Below the pieces are notes generated by a model. The model saw only the letters and a program-made list of their open reading frames with translations, searched no databases and was not told the DNA's origin. The position numbers and the translations under genes are program-made. Shown here piece after piece: positions 15,742-25,304 of a stretch of 64,000 nucleotides of DNA. The first letter of the stretch is position 1. The number at the start of each line of letters is the position of its first letter. The stretch is from Pseudonocardia benzenivorans CB1190 (GTDB taxonomy: Bacteria; Actinomycetota; Actinomycetes; Mycobacteriales; Pseudonocardiaceae), in contig NC_015312.1 of assembly GCF_000196675.2 (NCBI RefSeq), positions 1,116,001-1,180,000 on the forward strand, written 5' to 3'.

Positions 15742-15772
15742 GTTACCAGTGGTAACAGTTACCGGCGGTAAC
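15742..15772. promoter_or_regulatory. Tandem TetR operators (two palindromes)
   Basis: GTTACCAGTGGTAAC at 15742-15756 and GTTACCGGCGGTAAC at 15758-15772 are two perfect inverted repeats (GTTACC-N3-GGTAAC) spaced 16 bp centre to centre. They fill the region between the divergent TetR gene and the SDR operon and are the obvious binding site for that TetR protein. Confidence 0.8.
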
Positions 15773-15791
15773 GGCAAGGGAGAGGAGCGGC

Positions 15792-16697
15792 ATGTCACGG
15801 AGCGGGTTGTTCCGCGAACGGTCCCGGCCGACGGCGGCGAGCCGCGTGCTGGTCACCGGTGCCGCGGGCGGGTTCGGTGCGCCCACCGCCGCCCGGCTGC
15901 GCGACCTCGGCGCGCACGTCATCGGCCTGGACCGCGAGGGTGGCGACGGCGTGTTGGCCTGCGACGTCACCGACGACGCGGCCGTCGACCGCGCGGTCGC
16001 CGCCGCGGTGGACCGCCTCGGCGGGCTCGACGCCGTCGTCCACTACGCCGGCATCGGCATCCCGAACGACGCGGGCGGGCCTCTCCACCCCGACGCGATG
16101 CGCGTCATCGACGTCAACCTGCTCGGCGCGTGGCGGGTCACGGCGGCGGCGCTGCCCGCCCTGCAGGCCTCCCGCGCGCGGCGCGGCGGGGCGAAGGGGC
16201 GCATCGTGTTCGTCGCCAGCGAGCTGGCCTACGTCACGCTGCCGTTCGTCTCCGCCTACAGCGTCGCGAAGCGCGGCATGACCGCCTACGCCGACGCCCT
16301 GCGCCTCGAGTACGGCACCGAGCTGCACGTCACGACCGTCTACCCGGGCTACGTGCGCACCCCGATCCACGACGCGGGCCGCGAGGTCGGGCTGGCGCTG
16401 GAGGGCCAGGTCCGCCGCGAGGAGGTCGACGACATCGTCGGCACCGTCCTGCGCGCCCTGTCCGCCCGGCGCCCGCCGCGCGACACCGCAGGAACCCTCG
16501 CCGGCCAGGTCGAGCTGTGGGCGGGCCGGCACGTCCCCGGCCTGGTGACCAGCGGTGTCGTCCGCAGGCTGCGCGCGCAGGCCGAGTCCGGCCACTACGA
16601 CTCGTCACCGCTGGCCGCGGGCCTGGTGCGCAGGCTGACCGGGCGCGAGGTCCCGGCCACCGCGCCCGCCCGCGACGGAGAGAGGAGCACCCGATGA
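15792..16697 (+). CDS. SDR-family NAD(P)-dependent oxidoreductase
   Basis: 301 aa. The nucleotide-binding motif TGAAGGFG is at residues 22-29, the acidic residue of the second strand is in GLDRE, NVNLLG-like IDVNLLGAW is near residue 117, and the catalytic YSVAK is near residue 155. This is a classical short-chain dehydrogenase. It begins 20 bp after the tandem operators with AGGAG upstream. Its TGA overlaps the next ATG (AurF-like), and the hydrolase follows the same way, so the three are one tightly coupled operon. The substrate is probably a hydrophobic alcohol or ketone (inference). Confidence 0.9.
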   Translation: MSRSGLFRERSRPTAASRVLVTGAAGGFGAPTAARLRDLGAHVIGLDREGGDGVLACDVTDDAAVDRAVAAAVDRLGGLDAVVHYAGIGIPNDAGGPLHPDAMRVIDVNLLGAWRVTAAALPALQASRARRGGAKGRIVFVASELAYVTLPFVSAYSVAKRGMTAYADALRLEYGTELHVTTVYPGYVRTPIHDAGREVGLALEGQVRREEVDDIVGTVLRALSARRPPRDTAGTLAGQVELWAGRHVPGLVTSGVVRRLRAQAESGHYDSSPLAAGLVRRLTGREVPATAPARDGERSTR

Positions 16698-17593
16698 CGA
16701 CCCCCGCCGCGCGCGTCAAGGACCGGGAGGCCACCGCCGACCGGCTGCTGCGCTCGTCGCTGGACCACTCGTACGAGCCCTCGATCGACATCGACTGGGA
16801 CGCACCCCTGGTCGACGGCGCCTGGGGCCTGCCCGAGCACCGTGTCTCGCTCTACGGGACCGAGCTGTGGGCCGGCCTGACCGAGGAGCAGCGTCGCACG
16901 CTGTCGATCCACGAGGTCGCGAGCATCGCCCGCATCGGCCTGTGGTTCGAGATCATCCTGATGCAGATGCTGCTGCGCTACGCCTACGACCGCGACCCGC
17001 GCCGCAGCCACATCCAGTACGCGCTCACCGAGATCGCCGACGAGTGCCGGCACTCGATCATGTTCGCGCGCATGACGGAGCGCTACGGTGTTCCCGACTA
17101 CGCGCCGCGGCGCGTCACCCATGAGCTCGGCCGGTTGTTCAAGACGATCGGCTACGGCCCGGCGATGTTCGCGGGCACGCTGTTCGTCGAGGAGATCCTC
17201 GACCAGCTGCAGCGCGAGGCCATGCGCGACGAGACCGTCCAGCCGCTGACCCGGGCCGTGAACACGATCCACGTGACGGAGGAGGCCCGGCACGTCCGGT
17301 ACGCCCGCGAGGAGCTGATCCGGATCATGCCCCGGGTCAACGCCGCGCAGAAACAGATCGGGAGGTACCTGTCGGCGCGGATCGCGTTCGTCGTCGCCCG
17401 CAACCTCGTCCATCCCGACGTCTACGCCTGTGTGGGCATCGACCCCGAGGTCGGGCGGAAGGCCGCGCTGGCGAACCCGCACCACCAGGAGACACTGCGC
17501 TGGTCGGCCCGCAAGCTCGTGCCGTTCCTGCGCGCGCAGGGACTCATCGGTGGCCCCTCGGAGGCGTTGTGGCGCAAGGCGCACCTCGTATGA
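16694..17593 (+). CDS. AurF-type diiron oxygenase
   Basis: 299 aa. Candidate diiron ligands occur in EVASIARIGLWFE, EIADECRHSIMF (ExxxExxH), FVEEILDQ and VTEEARHVRYA (ExxxH). This pattern fits the AurF/p-aminobenzoate N-oxygenase superfamily (DUF diiron oxygenase). Such enzymes oxygenate amines or act in lipid and metabolite pathways; the substrate here is unknown. The ATG overlaps the SDR stop and its own TGA overlaps the hydrolase ATG. Together with the SDR and hydrolase it could modify and release a lipid-like compound (inference). Confidence 0.85.
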   Translation: MTTPAARVKDREATADRLLRSSLDHSYEPSIDIDWDAPLVDGAWGLPEHRVSLYGTELWAGLTEEQRRTLSIHEVASIARIGLWFEIILMQMLLRYAYDRDPRRSHIQYALTEIADECRHSIMFARMTERYGVPDYAPRRVTHELGRLFKTIGYGPAMFAGTLFVEEILDQLQREAMRDETVQPLTRAVNTIHVTEEARHVRYAREELIRIMPRVNAAQKQIGRYLSARIAFVVARNLVHPDVYACVGIDPEVGRKAALANPHHQETLRWSARKLVPFLRAQGLIGGPSEALWRKAHLV

Positions 17594-18492
17594 CCGCGGA
17601 TGCGGACACTGTCGGTGCCGCCGACGGGACGCCCCTGCACATCGAGGAGTCCGGCCCGGCCGACGCCGACGTCACCGTCGTCATGGCCCACGGCTGGACG
17701 CTCGACTCCCGCACGTGGGAACCCGTGGCGCGCAGGCTCGACGCGCACGCCCGGGTACTGCGCTACGACCATCGCGGGCACGGCCGGTCCGCACCCGTCG
17801 ACCCCTCGACGATGACGATCGACCAGCTCGCCGACGACATGGCCGCCGTCGTCGCCGACCGTGCGCCCACGGGCCCGCTCGTGCTCGCCGGGCACTCCAT
17901 GGGCGGCATGACGATCATGGCGCTGGCCGAGCGGCACCCGTCGCTCGTCGCCGACCGCGTCGCGGGGGTGGCCCTGGTGGCCACGGCCAGCGGCGGCCTC
18001 ACCGAACGCGCCTTCGGGCTGGGACCGCAGGCGCTGGCCCGGGTGACGGCCGCCGAGCAGCGGCTGTACCGCTCGTCGCGCTGGACCCGGCGCGAGCACC
18101 TGAGTGCCGTCCCGGCCCTGCTCGCTCCGGGGATCCGGTGGCTGCTGCTGGGGTCGCACCCCGACCGGGCGGCCGTGCGGCTCACCACCCGCGTCCTCGC
18201 CGACTGCCGCCCGACGACCGTCTCGGGCTTCCGGCCGACGCTCGACGCCCACGAGCGCGACGCCGCCCTCGCCCGCTTCGCGACCGTCCCGACCACGATC
18301 CTGGCCGGGGCACTGGACCGGCTGACGCCGCTGCGGGCGGCCCGTCGGATCCACGAGGGGCTGCCGTCCGCCGAGCTGACGATCTTCCCCGGTGCGGGGC
18401 ACATGCTGCCCGTCGAGCGGGCCGCGGGGACGGCCGAGCGGATCGCGGGCCTCCTCGACGCCGCGACCCGCCGCGCACACTCGGCCGCCTGA
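17590..18492 (+). CDS. Alpha/beta hydrolase
   Basis: 300 aa. The nucleophile elbow GHSMGG is near residue 102, the oxyanion HGWT near residue 34, an acid in LAGALDRLTP near 243 and the histidine in GAGHMLPVE near 271. No signal peptide. It is the third gene of the TetR-controlled operon, with its ATG overlapping the AurF stop, so an esterase or thioesterase step on the product of the diiron oxygenase is plausible. An in-frame ATG at 17569 exists but would overlap more deeply without better support. Confidence 0.88.
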   Translation: MTADADTVGAADGTPLHIEESGPADADVTVVMAHGWTLDSRTWEPVARRLDAHARVLRYDHRGHGRSAPVDPSTMTIDQLADDMAAVVADRAPTGPLVLAGHSMGGMTIMALAERHPSLVADRVAGVALVATASGGLTERAFGLGPQALARVTAAEQRLYRSSRWTRREHLSAVPALLAPGIRWLLLGSHPDRAAVRLTTRVLADCRPTTVSGFRPTLDAHERDAALARFATVPTTILAGALDRLTPLRAARRIHEGLPSAELTIFPGAGHMLPVERAAGTAERIAGLLDAATRRAHSAA

Positions 18493-18531
18493 GCCCGCCC
18501 GTTCGGCAGTGGGGACGGGCCGAGCGGACCG

Positions 18532-19149
18532 TCAGTCGTGGATCAGCGGGAAGCCCGCCAGGCCCCGCCAGGCGAGAGCCGACATCAGGCTGATCGCCTC
18601 GTCGCGGGGAACGGTCTGCTCGGAGTCGAGCCAGTACTGCGCGGTGACCTGGCTCAGCCCGACGAGCCCGACGGCCAGCAGACGTGCCCGGTCGTCGTCG
18701 AGCCCGGCGTCCTCGGTGACCACGGCGGCGACGGCGTCGATGCACTGCGAGAGCGCCCCGTCGACCACCGCGGCGGCCTCGGGCTCGCGCCGCAGGTCGG
18801 ACTCGAAGACCAGGCGGTAGGCGCCACCCTCGCCGGCGACGAAGTCGAAGTACGCGGTGACCGCGGCGTGCACCCGCTCGCGGTTGTCGGTGGTGGTGTC
18901 GATCGCCGCGCGCACGGACCCCACGAGCTCGTCCGCGTACGTCGTCAACAGCGCCCGGTACAGCTCGAGCTTGCCGGGGAAGTGCTGGTACAGAACGGGT
19001 TTGCTGACGCCCGCGCGCTCGGCGATGTCGTCCATCGCGGCGGCGTGGTAACCCTGTGCGGCGAAGACGTCGCGCGCCGCGAGGAGCAGCTGCGCGCGCC
19101 GGGCACTGCGCGACAACCGCGCGCCGCGCTGGACCGGGGCCTCCGTCAT
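18532..19149 (-). CDS. TetR/AcrR-family regulator (Rv3208-like)
   Basis: 205 aa. The N-terminal HTH reads MDDIAERAGVSKPVLYQHFP, with a compact ligand domain following. It is the counterpart of the mycobacterial Rv3208 TetR that lies beside DUF3107 and moeZ. The palindrome CTACCGGTCGGTAG, 34 bp upstream of its start, suggests autoregulation. It is convergent with the hydrolase at 17590-18492. The ligand is unknown. Confidence 0.88.
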   Translation of the reverse strand: MTEAPVQRGARLSRSARRAQLLLAARDVFAAQGYHAAAMDDIAERAGVSKPVLYQHFPGKLELYRALLTTYADELVGSVRAAIDTTTDNRERVHAAVTAYFDFVAGEGGAYRLVFESDLRREPEAAAVVDGALSQCIDAVAAVVTEDAGLDDDRARLLAVGLVGLSQVTAQYWLDSEQTVPRDEAISLMSALAWRGLAGFPLIHD

Positions 19150-19183
19150 CGACTGCCTCTCGTCGTTCGTGGGGACCCGCAGC

Positions 19184-19197
19184 CTACCGGTCGGTAG
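19184..19197. promoter_or_regulatory. TetR operator palindrome
   Basis: CTACCGGTCGGTAG: 6-bp arms around a 2-bp centre, upstream of the TetR start at 19149. The motif resembles classical TetR operators of the ACCG-CGGT type. Confidence 0.65.
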
Positions 19198-19232
19198 CCC
19201 CGATCGGGCGACCTGACCGCGTCACATCCGGG

Positions 19233-21560
19233 TCAGACCCGGTCGGCCACGGCGCTGCGGAACCCCCGGAGCCGCAAGCTGTTCGTCACCACGAAGACCG
19301 AGCTGAACGCCATCGCCGCGCCCGCGATCATGGGGTTGAGCAGGCCGATCGCCGCGATCGGGACGGCGGCGACGTTGTAGGCGAAGGCCCAGAAGAGGTT
19401 CCCGCGGATCGTCGCGAGGGTGCGCCGGGACAGCCGCACGGCGTCGACGACGGCGAGCAGGTCGCCGCGGACGAGCGTGAGGTCGCTCGCCTCGATGGCG
19501 ACGTCGGTGCCGGTGCCCATCGCCAGCCCGAGGTCGGCGGTGGCCAGCGCCGCCGCGTCGTTGATCCCGTCGCCGACCATCGCGACCACCCGGCCCTCGC
19601 CCTGCAGCCGCTGCACGACGGCGACCTTGTCCTCGGGCAGGACGTCGGCGATCACGTCCTCGGCGTCGATCCCGACGCGCTCGCCGACCGCGCGGGCCGC
19701 GGCCCCGTTGTCCCCGGTGAGCAGCACGGGCCGCAGACCGAGCGCGCGCAGCCTGCGGACGGCCTCGGCGCTCGTCGGCTTGACCGCGTCGGCGACGGTC
19801 AGGACCGCGCGCGCCTGCCCGTCCCACGCGACGACGACGGCGGTTCCCCCGGCCCGCTCGGCGGCCTCCCTGGCCTCGACGAGCTCCGGCGGCGACGTGA
19901 TGTCGTGGTCGGCCAGCAGGGCGGGACGTCCGACGAGCACGGCGTGCGCGACGACCCGCTCCCCGGACAGCTCCGAGACCAACCCGCGCACGCCCAGCCC
20001 GGCGACGTTCTCGAACTCCGAGACGCCGGGCAGGTCGCCCGCCGCCCGGGCGGCGTCGGCCACCGCGCGGGCGATCGGGTGCTCGGAACCGTTCTCGACG
20101 GCACCGGCCAGCCGCAGCGCCTCGTCACGGTCGACACCGCGGGCCGGGTGGACGGCGGCGAGCTCCATGCGGCCCGTCGTCACGGTCCCGGTCTTGTCGA
20201 GCACGACGGTGTCGATACGGCGCGTGGACTCCAGCACCTCGGGGCCCTTGATGAGCACACCGAGCTGGGCGCCGCGGCCGGTGCCGACGAGCAGCGCCGT
20301 CGGCGTCGCGAGCCCCAGCGCGCACGGACAGGCGATGATCAGGACGGCGACGGCGGCGGTGAACGCGGCGGCGGCGCCGTCGCCCGCGCCGAGCCAGAAC
20401 CCGAGCGTCGCGACCGCGACCGCGATGACGACCGGCACGAACACCGCCGACACCCGGTCGGCCAGCCGCTGGACCGCGGCCTTGCCGCTCTGCGCGTCCT
20501 CGACGAGCTGTGCGATCCGGGCGAGCCGGGTCTCGGCACCGACGCGGGTGGCCCGCACGACGAGCCGCCCGGACGCGTTGACGCAGCCGCCGACCACGTC
20601 GGCGCCGGGCCCGACGTCGACCGGGACGGGCTCGCCGGTGAGCATCGAGACGTCGACGGCCGAGGTGCCCTCCTCGACGGTCCCGTCCGTGGCGATCTTC
20701 TCGCCCGGCCGCACGACGAAGCGGTCGCCGACGGCCAGCCGGGCGATCGGGACGCGTTCCTCGCGGCCGCCGCGCAGCACCGCCACGTCCTTGGCGCCCA
20801 ACTCCAGCAGCGCGCGCAGGGCCGCACCCGCCGCCCGCTTCGACCGGGCCTCGGCGTAGCGCCCGGCGAGCACGAAGACCGTCACGCCGGCGGCGACCTC
20901 GAGGTAGATCTGCCCCCCGCCGCTGCCGCGCTCGACCGTGATCGTGAAGGGATGCACCATCCCCGGCGTCCCCGCGGTGCCGAACACGAGCGCGTAGACC
21001 GACCAGGCGAGCGCGGCCAGCGTGCCGACGGAGACCAGCGTGTCCATCGTCGCCGCGCCGTGGCGCAGGTTGAGCCAGGCCGCCCGGTGGAACGGCCACG
21101 CGCCCCACACGACGACGGGCGCCGCCAGCGTCAGCGCGAGCCACTGCCAGTAGGTGAACTGGAACGCCGGGACCATCGACACGACGACCACCGGCACGGC
21201 CAGCACGGCGCTGACGATCAGCCGGTGTCGCAGGTCGGCGGTCGGGTCGGCCTCGCCGGCGCCGGCGGTGCCGTCGGCGGGCGCCTCCGCGGCCGGGGGC
21301 GGCGGCAGCGTGGCGGTGTAGCCGGCGGCCTCGACCGTCGCGACGAGCGTCTCGGGCGCGACCCCGTCGGGGTAGGAGACGCGCGCCTTCTCGGTGGCGT
21401 AGTTCACCGTGGCGACGACGCCGTCGAGCTTGTTGAGCTTGCGCTCGATGCGGTTGGCGCAGGAGGCGCACGTCATGCCGCCGATGGCCAGCTCGATGCT
21501 GGCCGGGGCGGCGGCGGTCCGGGGGTCGGCCTGCGCGGACTCGGGGGTGATCGTGCTCAT
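19233..21560 (-). CDS. copA: Copper-translocating P1B-type ATPase
   Basis: 775 aa. An N-terminal heavy-metal domain has GMTCASC at residues 28-34. The transport site CPC in IIACPCALG is near residue 412, DKTGT near 453, the HP motif in SEHPIARA, and GDGIND near 662. CPC plus GMTCxxC indicates Cu+ export across the inner membrane. The ATG overlaps the stop of the upstream gene (TGATG), so the two are one operon under the palindrome at 22669-22689. The linker after the metal domain is Pro/Ala-rich. Confidence 0.95.
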   Translation of the reverse strand: MSTITPESAQADPRTAAAPASIELAIGGMTCASCANRIERKLNKLDGVVATVNYATEKARVSYPDGVAPETLVATVEAAGYTATLPPPPAAEAPADGTAGAGEADPTADLRHRLIVSAVLAVPVVVVSMVPAFQFTYWQWLALTLAAPVVVWGAWPFHRAAWLNLRHGAATMDTLVSVGTLAALAWSVYALVFGTAGTPGMVHPFTITVERGSGGGQIYLEVAAGVTVFVLAGRYAEARSKRAAGAALRALLELGAKDVAVLRGGREERVPIARLAVGDRFVVRPGEKIATDGTVEEGTSAVDVSMLTGEPVPVDVGPGADVVGGCVNASGRLVVRATRVGAETRLARIAQLVEDAQSGKAAVQRLADRVSAVFVPVVIAVAVATLGFWLGAGDGAAAAFTAAVAVLIIACPCALGLATPTALLVGTGRGAQLGVLIKGPEVLESTRRIDTVVLDKTGTVTTGRMELAAVHPARGVDRDEALRLAGAVENGSEHPIARAVADAARAAGDLPGVSEFENVAGLGVRGLVSELSGERVVAHAVLVGRPALLADHDITSPPELVEAREAAERAGGTAVVVAWDGQARAVLTVADAVKPTSAEAVRRLRALGLRPVLLTGDNGAAARAVGERVGIDAEDVIADVLPEDKVAVVQRLQGEGRVVAMVGDGINDAAALATADLGLAMGTGTDVAIEASDLTLVRGDLLAVVDAVRLSRRTLATIRGNLFWAFAYNVAAVPIAAIGLLNPMIAGAAMAFSSVFVVTNSLRLRGFRSAVADRV

Positions 21561-22540
21561 CAGCGGCTCGCCTCCGGGGTCGGGACCGAGAAGTCCGCGA
21601 CGTGCGTCGCGCCCCCCTCGACGAACTCGACGAACAGCCGGTACGCGCCCGGCGACGGGACGTCGACGGTGAACGCGGTACCGGGGCCCGCGCGGTCGGT
21701 CGGCGCCGGTGCGGTCGAGGTGATCGGCTGGACGCGCAGGTAGGCCAGGTCGCCCTGGCGCAGCACGACGAGATGGCCGAAGGCGCCGAGGTAGGGCTCG
21801 AGGTCGAGGACCGGCTTCCCGTCGCGGCTCACCGTCGCGTAGATCTGCGACTGCCTGCCCGGGACGAGGTTGCCGTCGACGCGGACCTGGAAGCCGTCGA
21901 CCGCGCTGGTACGGCTGTCGGCGAAGACGAACGGCGTGAAGTCGCCCTGCACGAACAGGTCGGTGCCCAGGACGAGCGGCGGGCCACCGGCCGGGGTGAA
22001 GTCGGCGTAGGCGCGCCAGACCCCGCCGCCGGGCAGGCGCAACGGTGCGCGCCAGACCCCGTCGGCGCCCAGCGCGGGCTGCAGGTGCTGGAAGCCGGCG
22101 GCGTCGCGGCGGATGACGACGACCTGCATCGCGCCGTGATGCGTGTCGGCGTACGCGGTGACGGGCCGGCCGTCGGCGCCGCTGATCGTGAACGCCAGCT
22201 CGGCGGGCTCGTTCAGCGCGAAGCTGGTGTCCTGCACCGAGAACGTGTACCCGGCCTGGGTGGCGGACAGACCGAGCGACTCCACCGCGGCGACCGGGTC
22301 CTGACCGGTCGGCCCGGGCCCGTCGGCGCAGGACGGTCCCGCGGGCCCGCCGTGGCGGTGCTCGGCCTCGTGGGCCGGGTCGCGGCCCGCGACCTTCGCG
22401 CAGGTGGCAGCGACGTCGGTGGCGGCGGGCGCGGGGACGGTGTCGGCGCGCGGGGTCACGGCCGAGCCGACGCCCCAGGCTCCCGCGAACAGCACGGCGA
22501 GCGCGGCGACGTACCCGCCGAGCCTGACGCCCGTCCTCAT
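21560..22540 (-). CDS. Secreted copper-operon protein, unknown
   Basis: 326 aa. A signal-anchor helix ([17 protein letters not shown], about residues 8-26) is followed by a His-rich stretch (HEAEHRHGG) and two beta-rich domains. The segment [20 protein letters not shown] matches proteins found next to copper ATPases, where the His/Met residues probably bind copper outside the membrane. The ATG at 22540 has GGAGGA upstream; a GTG at 22591 is in frame but lacks a ribosome-binding site. Translation is coupled to copA. A copper-buffering or chaperone role is inferred from context. Confidence 0.75.
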   Translation of the reverse strand: MRTGVRLGGYVAALAVLFAGAWGVGSAVTPRADTVPAPAATDVAATCAKVAGRDPAHEAEHRHGGPAGPSCADGPGPTGQDPVAAVESLGLSATQAGYTFSVQDTSFALNEPAELAFTISGADGRPVTAYADTHHGAMQVVVIRRDAAGFQHLQPALGADGVWRAPLRLPGGGVWRAYADFTPAGGPPLVLGTDLFVQGDFTPFVFADSRTSAVDGFQVRVDGNLVPGRQSQIYATVSRDGKPVLDLEPYLGAFGHLVVLRQGDLAYLRVQPITSTAPAPTDRAGPGTAFTVDVPSPGAYRLFVEFVEGGATHVADFSVPTPEASR

Positions 22541-22578
22541 CGGTCCTCCTCCGGCGGCCGTCCGGGCCACCACCACAC
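22537..22578 (-). other. 13-codon WWW minigene in the copper leader
   Basis: A GTG frame encodes [13 protein letters not shown] and its TGA overlaps the ATG of the copper protein at 22540 (ATGA). Three consecutive Trp codons and the exact overlap are unusual, but there is no independent evidence that it is translated. Confidence 0.25.
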
Positions 22579-22668
22579 CGTGCAACCACACCGTGCAACG
22601 CGTCCGCCCCCGGGACGACTGCCCGGGGCCCGGGTCTCGTCGCCGTGCGGTCGCCCACCGGAGCCCGA

Positions 22669-22689
22669 CGATACCACCAGGGGGTATCG
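22669..22689. promoter_or_regulatory. CsoR-like copper operator
   Basis: CGATACC-N7-GGTATCG is a perfect 7-bp inverted repeat with a G-rich spacer (ACCAGGG). It lies 130 bp upstream of the copper operon start and 49 bp upstream of the divergent hydrolase ATG. The TACC...GGTA core matches the class of sites used by CsoR/RicR-type Cu+ repressors. No csoR gene is in the window. Confidence 0.65.
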
Positions 22690-22725
22690 CGGACGTCGGT
22701 CGTGGTGTGCCGCGGGGCGATGAGC

Positions 22726-22731
22726 GATGCT
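22726..22731 (+). promoter_or_regulatory. -10 box GATGCT before the hydrolase
   Basis: GATGCT ends 6 nt before the ATG at 22738, fitting the leaderless spacing seen elsewhere in the window. Confidence 0.4.
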
Positions 22732-22737
22732 GGGCGG

Positions 22738-23796
22738 ATGCCCGAACCCGCCGCCGGCTCCGCGTCGGACGGGGCCGTGCGCCCGCCGGTCACCCGTTCC
22801 GCCGTCCTCGCGCCCCGGCAGACGCTGCCACCGCTGGACCTCGCGCGGCGGCCCTGGCCCGGCCGCGAGATCACCGCGGGCGGGGTGACGTTGCACGTGC
22901 GGGAGACGCCGGGAGCGGCCGGGGCCCGCGCCGTCTACGTCCACGGGCTGTCGGGGTCGGCGACGAACTGGACCGACCTCGCCGGCCTGCTCGCGCCGCG
23001 GGCCCACGGCGTCGCGGTCGACCTGCCCGGCTTCGGCCTGTCGCGCCCGCTCGAGCCGCGCCGCTGGACCCCGGCGGCCAACGCGGATGCGCTCGCGGCG
23101 TTCCTGCACGGCGCCGGTGACGGGCCGGTCCACCTGCTGGGCAACTCGCTGGGCGGCGCCGTGGCGCTGCTGCTCGCGGCCCGCCACCCCGACCTCGTCC
23201 GGACGCTGACGCTCATCTCGCCCGCCGTGCCGGACCTGCGGCCGGACCCGCGGCGGATGTCCGACCCGCGGATCGTCCTGGCGCTCGTCCCCGGCCTGGG
23301 CAGACGGGCCCGGCGGGCGCTCGCCCAGGTCGGCCCCCGGGAACGGGCCGAGCAGGTCGTCGCGCTCTGCTTCGGGGACCCGTCGGTGGCTCCCGAGCAC
23401 CGGCTGGTCGAGGCCACCGAGGAGATCGTCGCGCGTGGCCGACTGGAGTGGGCGGGGGAGGCGTTCACGGGTGCGACGTTCGGCATGATCGCGGGCTGGT
23501 TCCGCCCGGGCGCGGCGTCGCTGTGGTCGGCACTGCGCGCGGTCACCGCGCCGACGCTGGTCGTGTGGGGCGATCGTGACCGGCTGGTCGCGCCCCGGCA
23601 CGCCGCGCGCACCGTCAGGTCGCTGCGCGACGGACGGCTGCTCATGCTTCCCGGGGTGGGCCACGTCGCCCAGATCGAGGCACCCGAGGCCGTGGCCTGC
23701 GCCGTCGCGGGGATGTGGGACGCGGTGGAGGCCGGGCACCGGTCACGGGATGGGAAGATGGACGCAGTCACGCGCGTTGACAACGTCGAGTCGTGA
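22738..23796 (+). CDS. Alpha/beta hydrolase
   Basis: 352 aa. Nucleophile elbow LGNSLGGAV near residue 139, acid in [12 protein letters not shown] near 280, His in GVGHVAQIE near 307; HGLSGS supplies the oxyanion region. The first 45 residues are disordered. The ATG at 22738 follows a GATGCT box by 6 nt; upstream in-frame codons run into the copper operator. It is 65 bp upstream of moeZ on the same strand and may be co-transcribed. It resembles haloalkane-dehalogenase/epoxide-hydrolase-like esterases in general layout only. Confidence 0.85.
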   Translation: MPEPAAGSASDGAVRPPVTRSAVLAPRQTLPPLDLARRPWPGREITAGGVTLHVRETPGAAGARAVYVHGLSGSATNWTDLAGLLAPRAHGVAVDLPGFGLSRPLEPRRWTPAANADALAAFLHGAGDGPVHLLGNSLGGAVALLLAARHPDLVRTLTLISPAVPDLRPDPRRMSDPRIVLALVPGLGRRARRALAQVGPRERAEQVVALCFGDPSVAPEHRLVEATEEIVARGRLEWAGEAFTGATFGMIAGWFRPGAASLWSALRAVTAPTLVVWGDRDRLVAPRHAARTVRSLRDGRLLMLPGVGHVAQIEAPEAVACAVAGMWDAVEAGHRSRDGKMDAVTRVDNVES

Positions 23797-23861
23797 CACC
23801 GGGCGTCACGCCGCCGTGACACCGAACGCGCGAACCGCACGCGATACCGAGGAGTGCAAGC

Positions 23862-25034
23862 ATGCCGCTACCGCCGCTCGTGGAGCCGGCCGCCGAGCTG
23901 ACCAAGGAAGAGGTGGAGCGCTACAGCCGCCATCTCATCATCCCGGATGTCGGGATGGCCGGGCAGAAGCGGCTGAAGAACGCGAAGGTGCTGGTCATCG
24001 GCGCCGGCGGGCTCGGCTCGCCCGCACTGCTGTACCTGGCCGCCGCGGGTGTCGGGACGCTGGGGATCGTCGAGTTCGACGAGGTCGACGCGTCGAACCT
24101 GCAGCGCCAGATCATCCACGGCCAGTCCGACGTGGGCCGCTCCAAGGCCGAGTCCGCCCGGGACTCGATCCGCGAGGTCAACCCGCTGGTCGAGGTGCGG
24201 CTGCACCAGACGCGGCTCGAGGCGAGCAACGTCCTCGACATCTTCCGCGACTACGACCTGATCCTCGACGGCACCGACAACTTCGCGACGCGCTACCTCG
24301 TCAACGACGCGGCCGTGCTCCTCGGCAAGCCCTACGTCTGGGGTTCGATCTTCCGTTTCGAGGGCCAGGCCTCGGTGTTCTGGGAGGACGCTCCCGACGG
24401 CAAGGGCCTGAACTACCGCGACCTCTACCCGGTGCCCCCGCCCCCCGGGATGGTCCCCTCGTGCGCCGAGGGCGGCGTGCTGGGCGTGCTGTGCGCGTCG
24501 ATCGGCTCGATCATGGTCAACGAGGCCATCAAGCTGATCACCGGCATCGGTGAGCCCCTGCTCGGCCGGCTCGTCGCGTACGACGCGCTCGAGACCACCT
24601 GGCGGACCATCAAGATCCGCAAGGACCCGAACACGCCGAAGATCACCGAGCTGATCGACTACGACTCGTTCTGCGGTGTCGTCACCGACGAGGCGGCGTC
24701 GGCGGCGGCCGGTCACACCATCACCGTGACCGAGCTCAAGGAGATGATCGACGCGGGCAAGGACTTCGCGCTGATCGACGTCCGCGAGCAGAACGAGTGG
24801 GACATCGTCCGGATCCCGGGCGCGACGCTGATCCCCAAGGACCGCATCCTCTCGGGCGAGGCGCTCGCCGAGATTCCGCAGGACAAGCCGATCGTCCTGC
24901 ACTGCAAGTCGGGCGTGCGCTCGGCCGAGGCGCTCTCGGCCCTGCACAAGGCCGGCTTCGCCGACGCCGTGCACGTCGGCGGCGGGGTGCTGGCCTGGAT
25001 CAAGCAGATCGACCCCTCGCAGCCCGTCTACTGA
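23862..25034 (+). CDS. moeZ: Adenylyltransferase/sulfurtransferase MoeZ
   Basis: 390 aa. The N-terminal MoeB/ThiF domain has VLVIGAGGLGSPALLY and the catalytic GTDNFATRYLVND region; the C-terminal rhodanese domain carries the active cysteine in LHCKSGVRSAE near residue 347. It adenylates and then thiocarboxylates sulfur-carrier proteins (MoaD, CysO, ThiS-like) for molybdopterin, cysteine and other pathways. It is the counterpart of Rv3206c. A supply of thiocarboxylated MoaD is relevant to the molybdoenzyme nitrate reductase 5 kb downstream, though MoeZ is conserved without it. A strong hairpin follows. Confidence 0.96.
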   Translation: MPLPPLVEPAAELTKEEVERYSRHLIIPDVGMAGQKRLKNAKVLVIGAGGLGSPALLYLAAAGVGTLGIVEFDEVDASNLQRQIIHGQSDVGRSKAESARDSIREVNPLVEVRLHQTRLEASNVLDIFRDYDLILDGTDNFATRYLVNDAAVLLGKPYVWGSIFRFEGQASVFWEDAPDGKGLNYRDLYPVPPPPGMVPSCAEGGVLGVLCASIGSIMVNEAIKLITGIGEPLLGRLVAYDALETTWRTIKIRKDPNTPKITELIDYDSFCGVVTDEAASAAAGHTITVTELKEMIDAGKDFALIDVREQNEWDIVRIPGATLIPKDRILSGEALAEIPQDKPIVLHCKSGVRSAEALSALHKAGFADAVHVGGGVLAWIKQIDPSQPVY

Positions 25035-25066
25035 TCTCCCGCCGGTCCACATCGGATCGGGCACGC

Positions 25067-25102
25067 CGCGCCGCCGGTACCGCATCGGGTACCGGCGGCG
25101 CG
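25067..25102 (+). terminator. Strong hairpin terminator after moeZ
   Basis: A perfect 15-bp stem (CGCGCCGCCGGTACC and its complement) with a 6-nt loop begins 33 bp after the moeZ stop. No U-tract. The rest of the 270-bp gap before 25305 shows only a short direct repeat (GTTCGGCC twice near 25203-25228) and no gene. Confidence 0.8.
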
Positions 25103-25304
25103 GTCGTTCGTGCGCACGCTGCCGAATCGGGCGAACTCGCAGGTACACAGCGTCACGGCGGCCTGGTTCGTCACTCCTGTCGGAGCATCGACATCTGTCC
25201 CGTTCGGCCGGTACCGTTCGGCCACGAAGATCAAGACGGTGCTGTGCCGTCGATCTGTGCGACCGGGTGACACGTCCTCCGTCGCAGCCTGGGGGGTGTC
25301 GGTT

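Noticed and set aside
18493-18531. Terminator between the hydrolase and the TetR gene
   Set aside because: GCCCGT and ACGGGC pair over 6 bp only; could be chance at this GC content.
19056-21743. Frame of about 895 codons on the + strand opposite copA
   Set aside because: Antisense to an intact CopA; composition is typical of a shadow frame.
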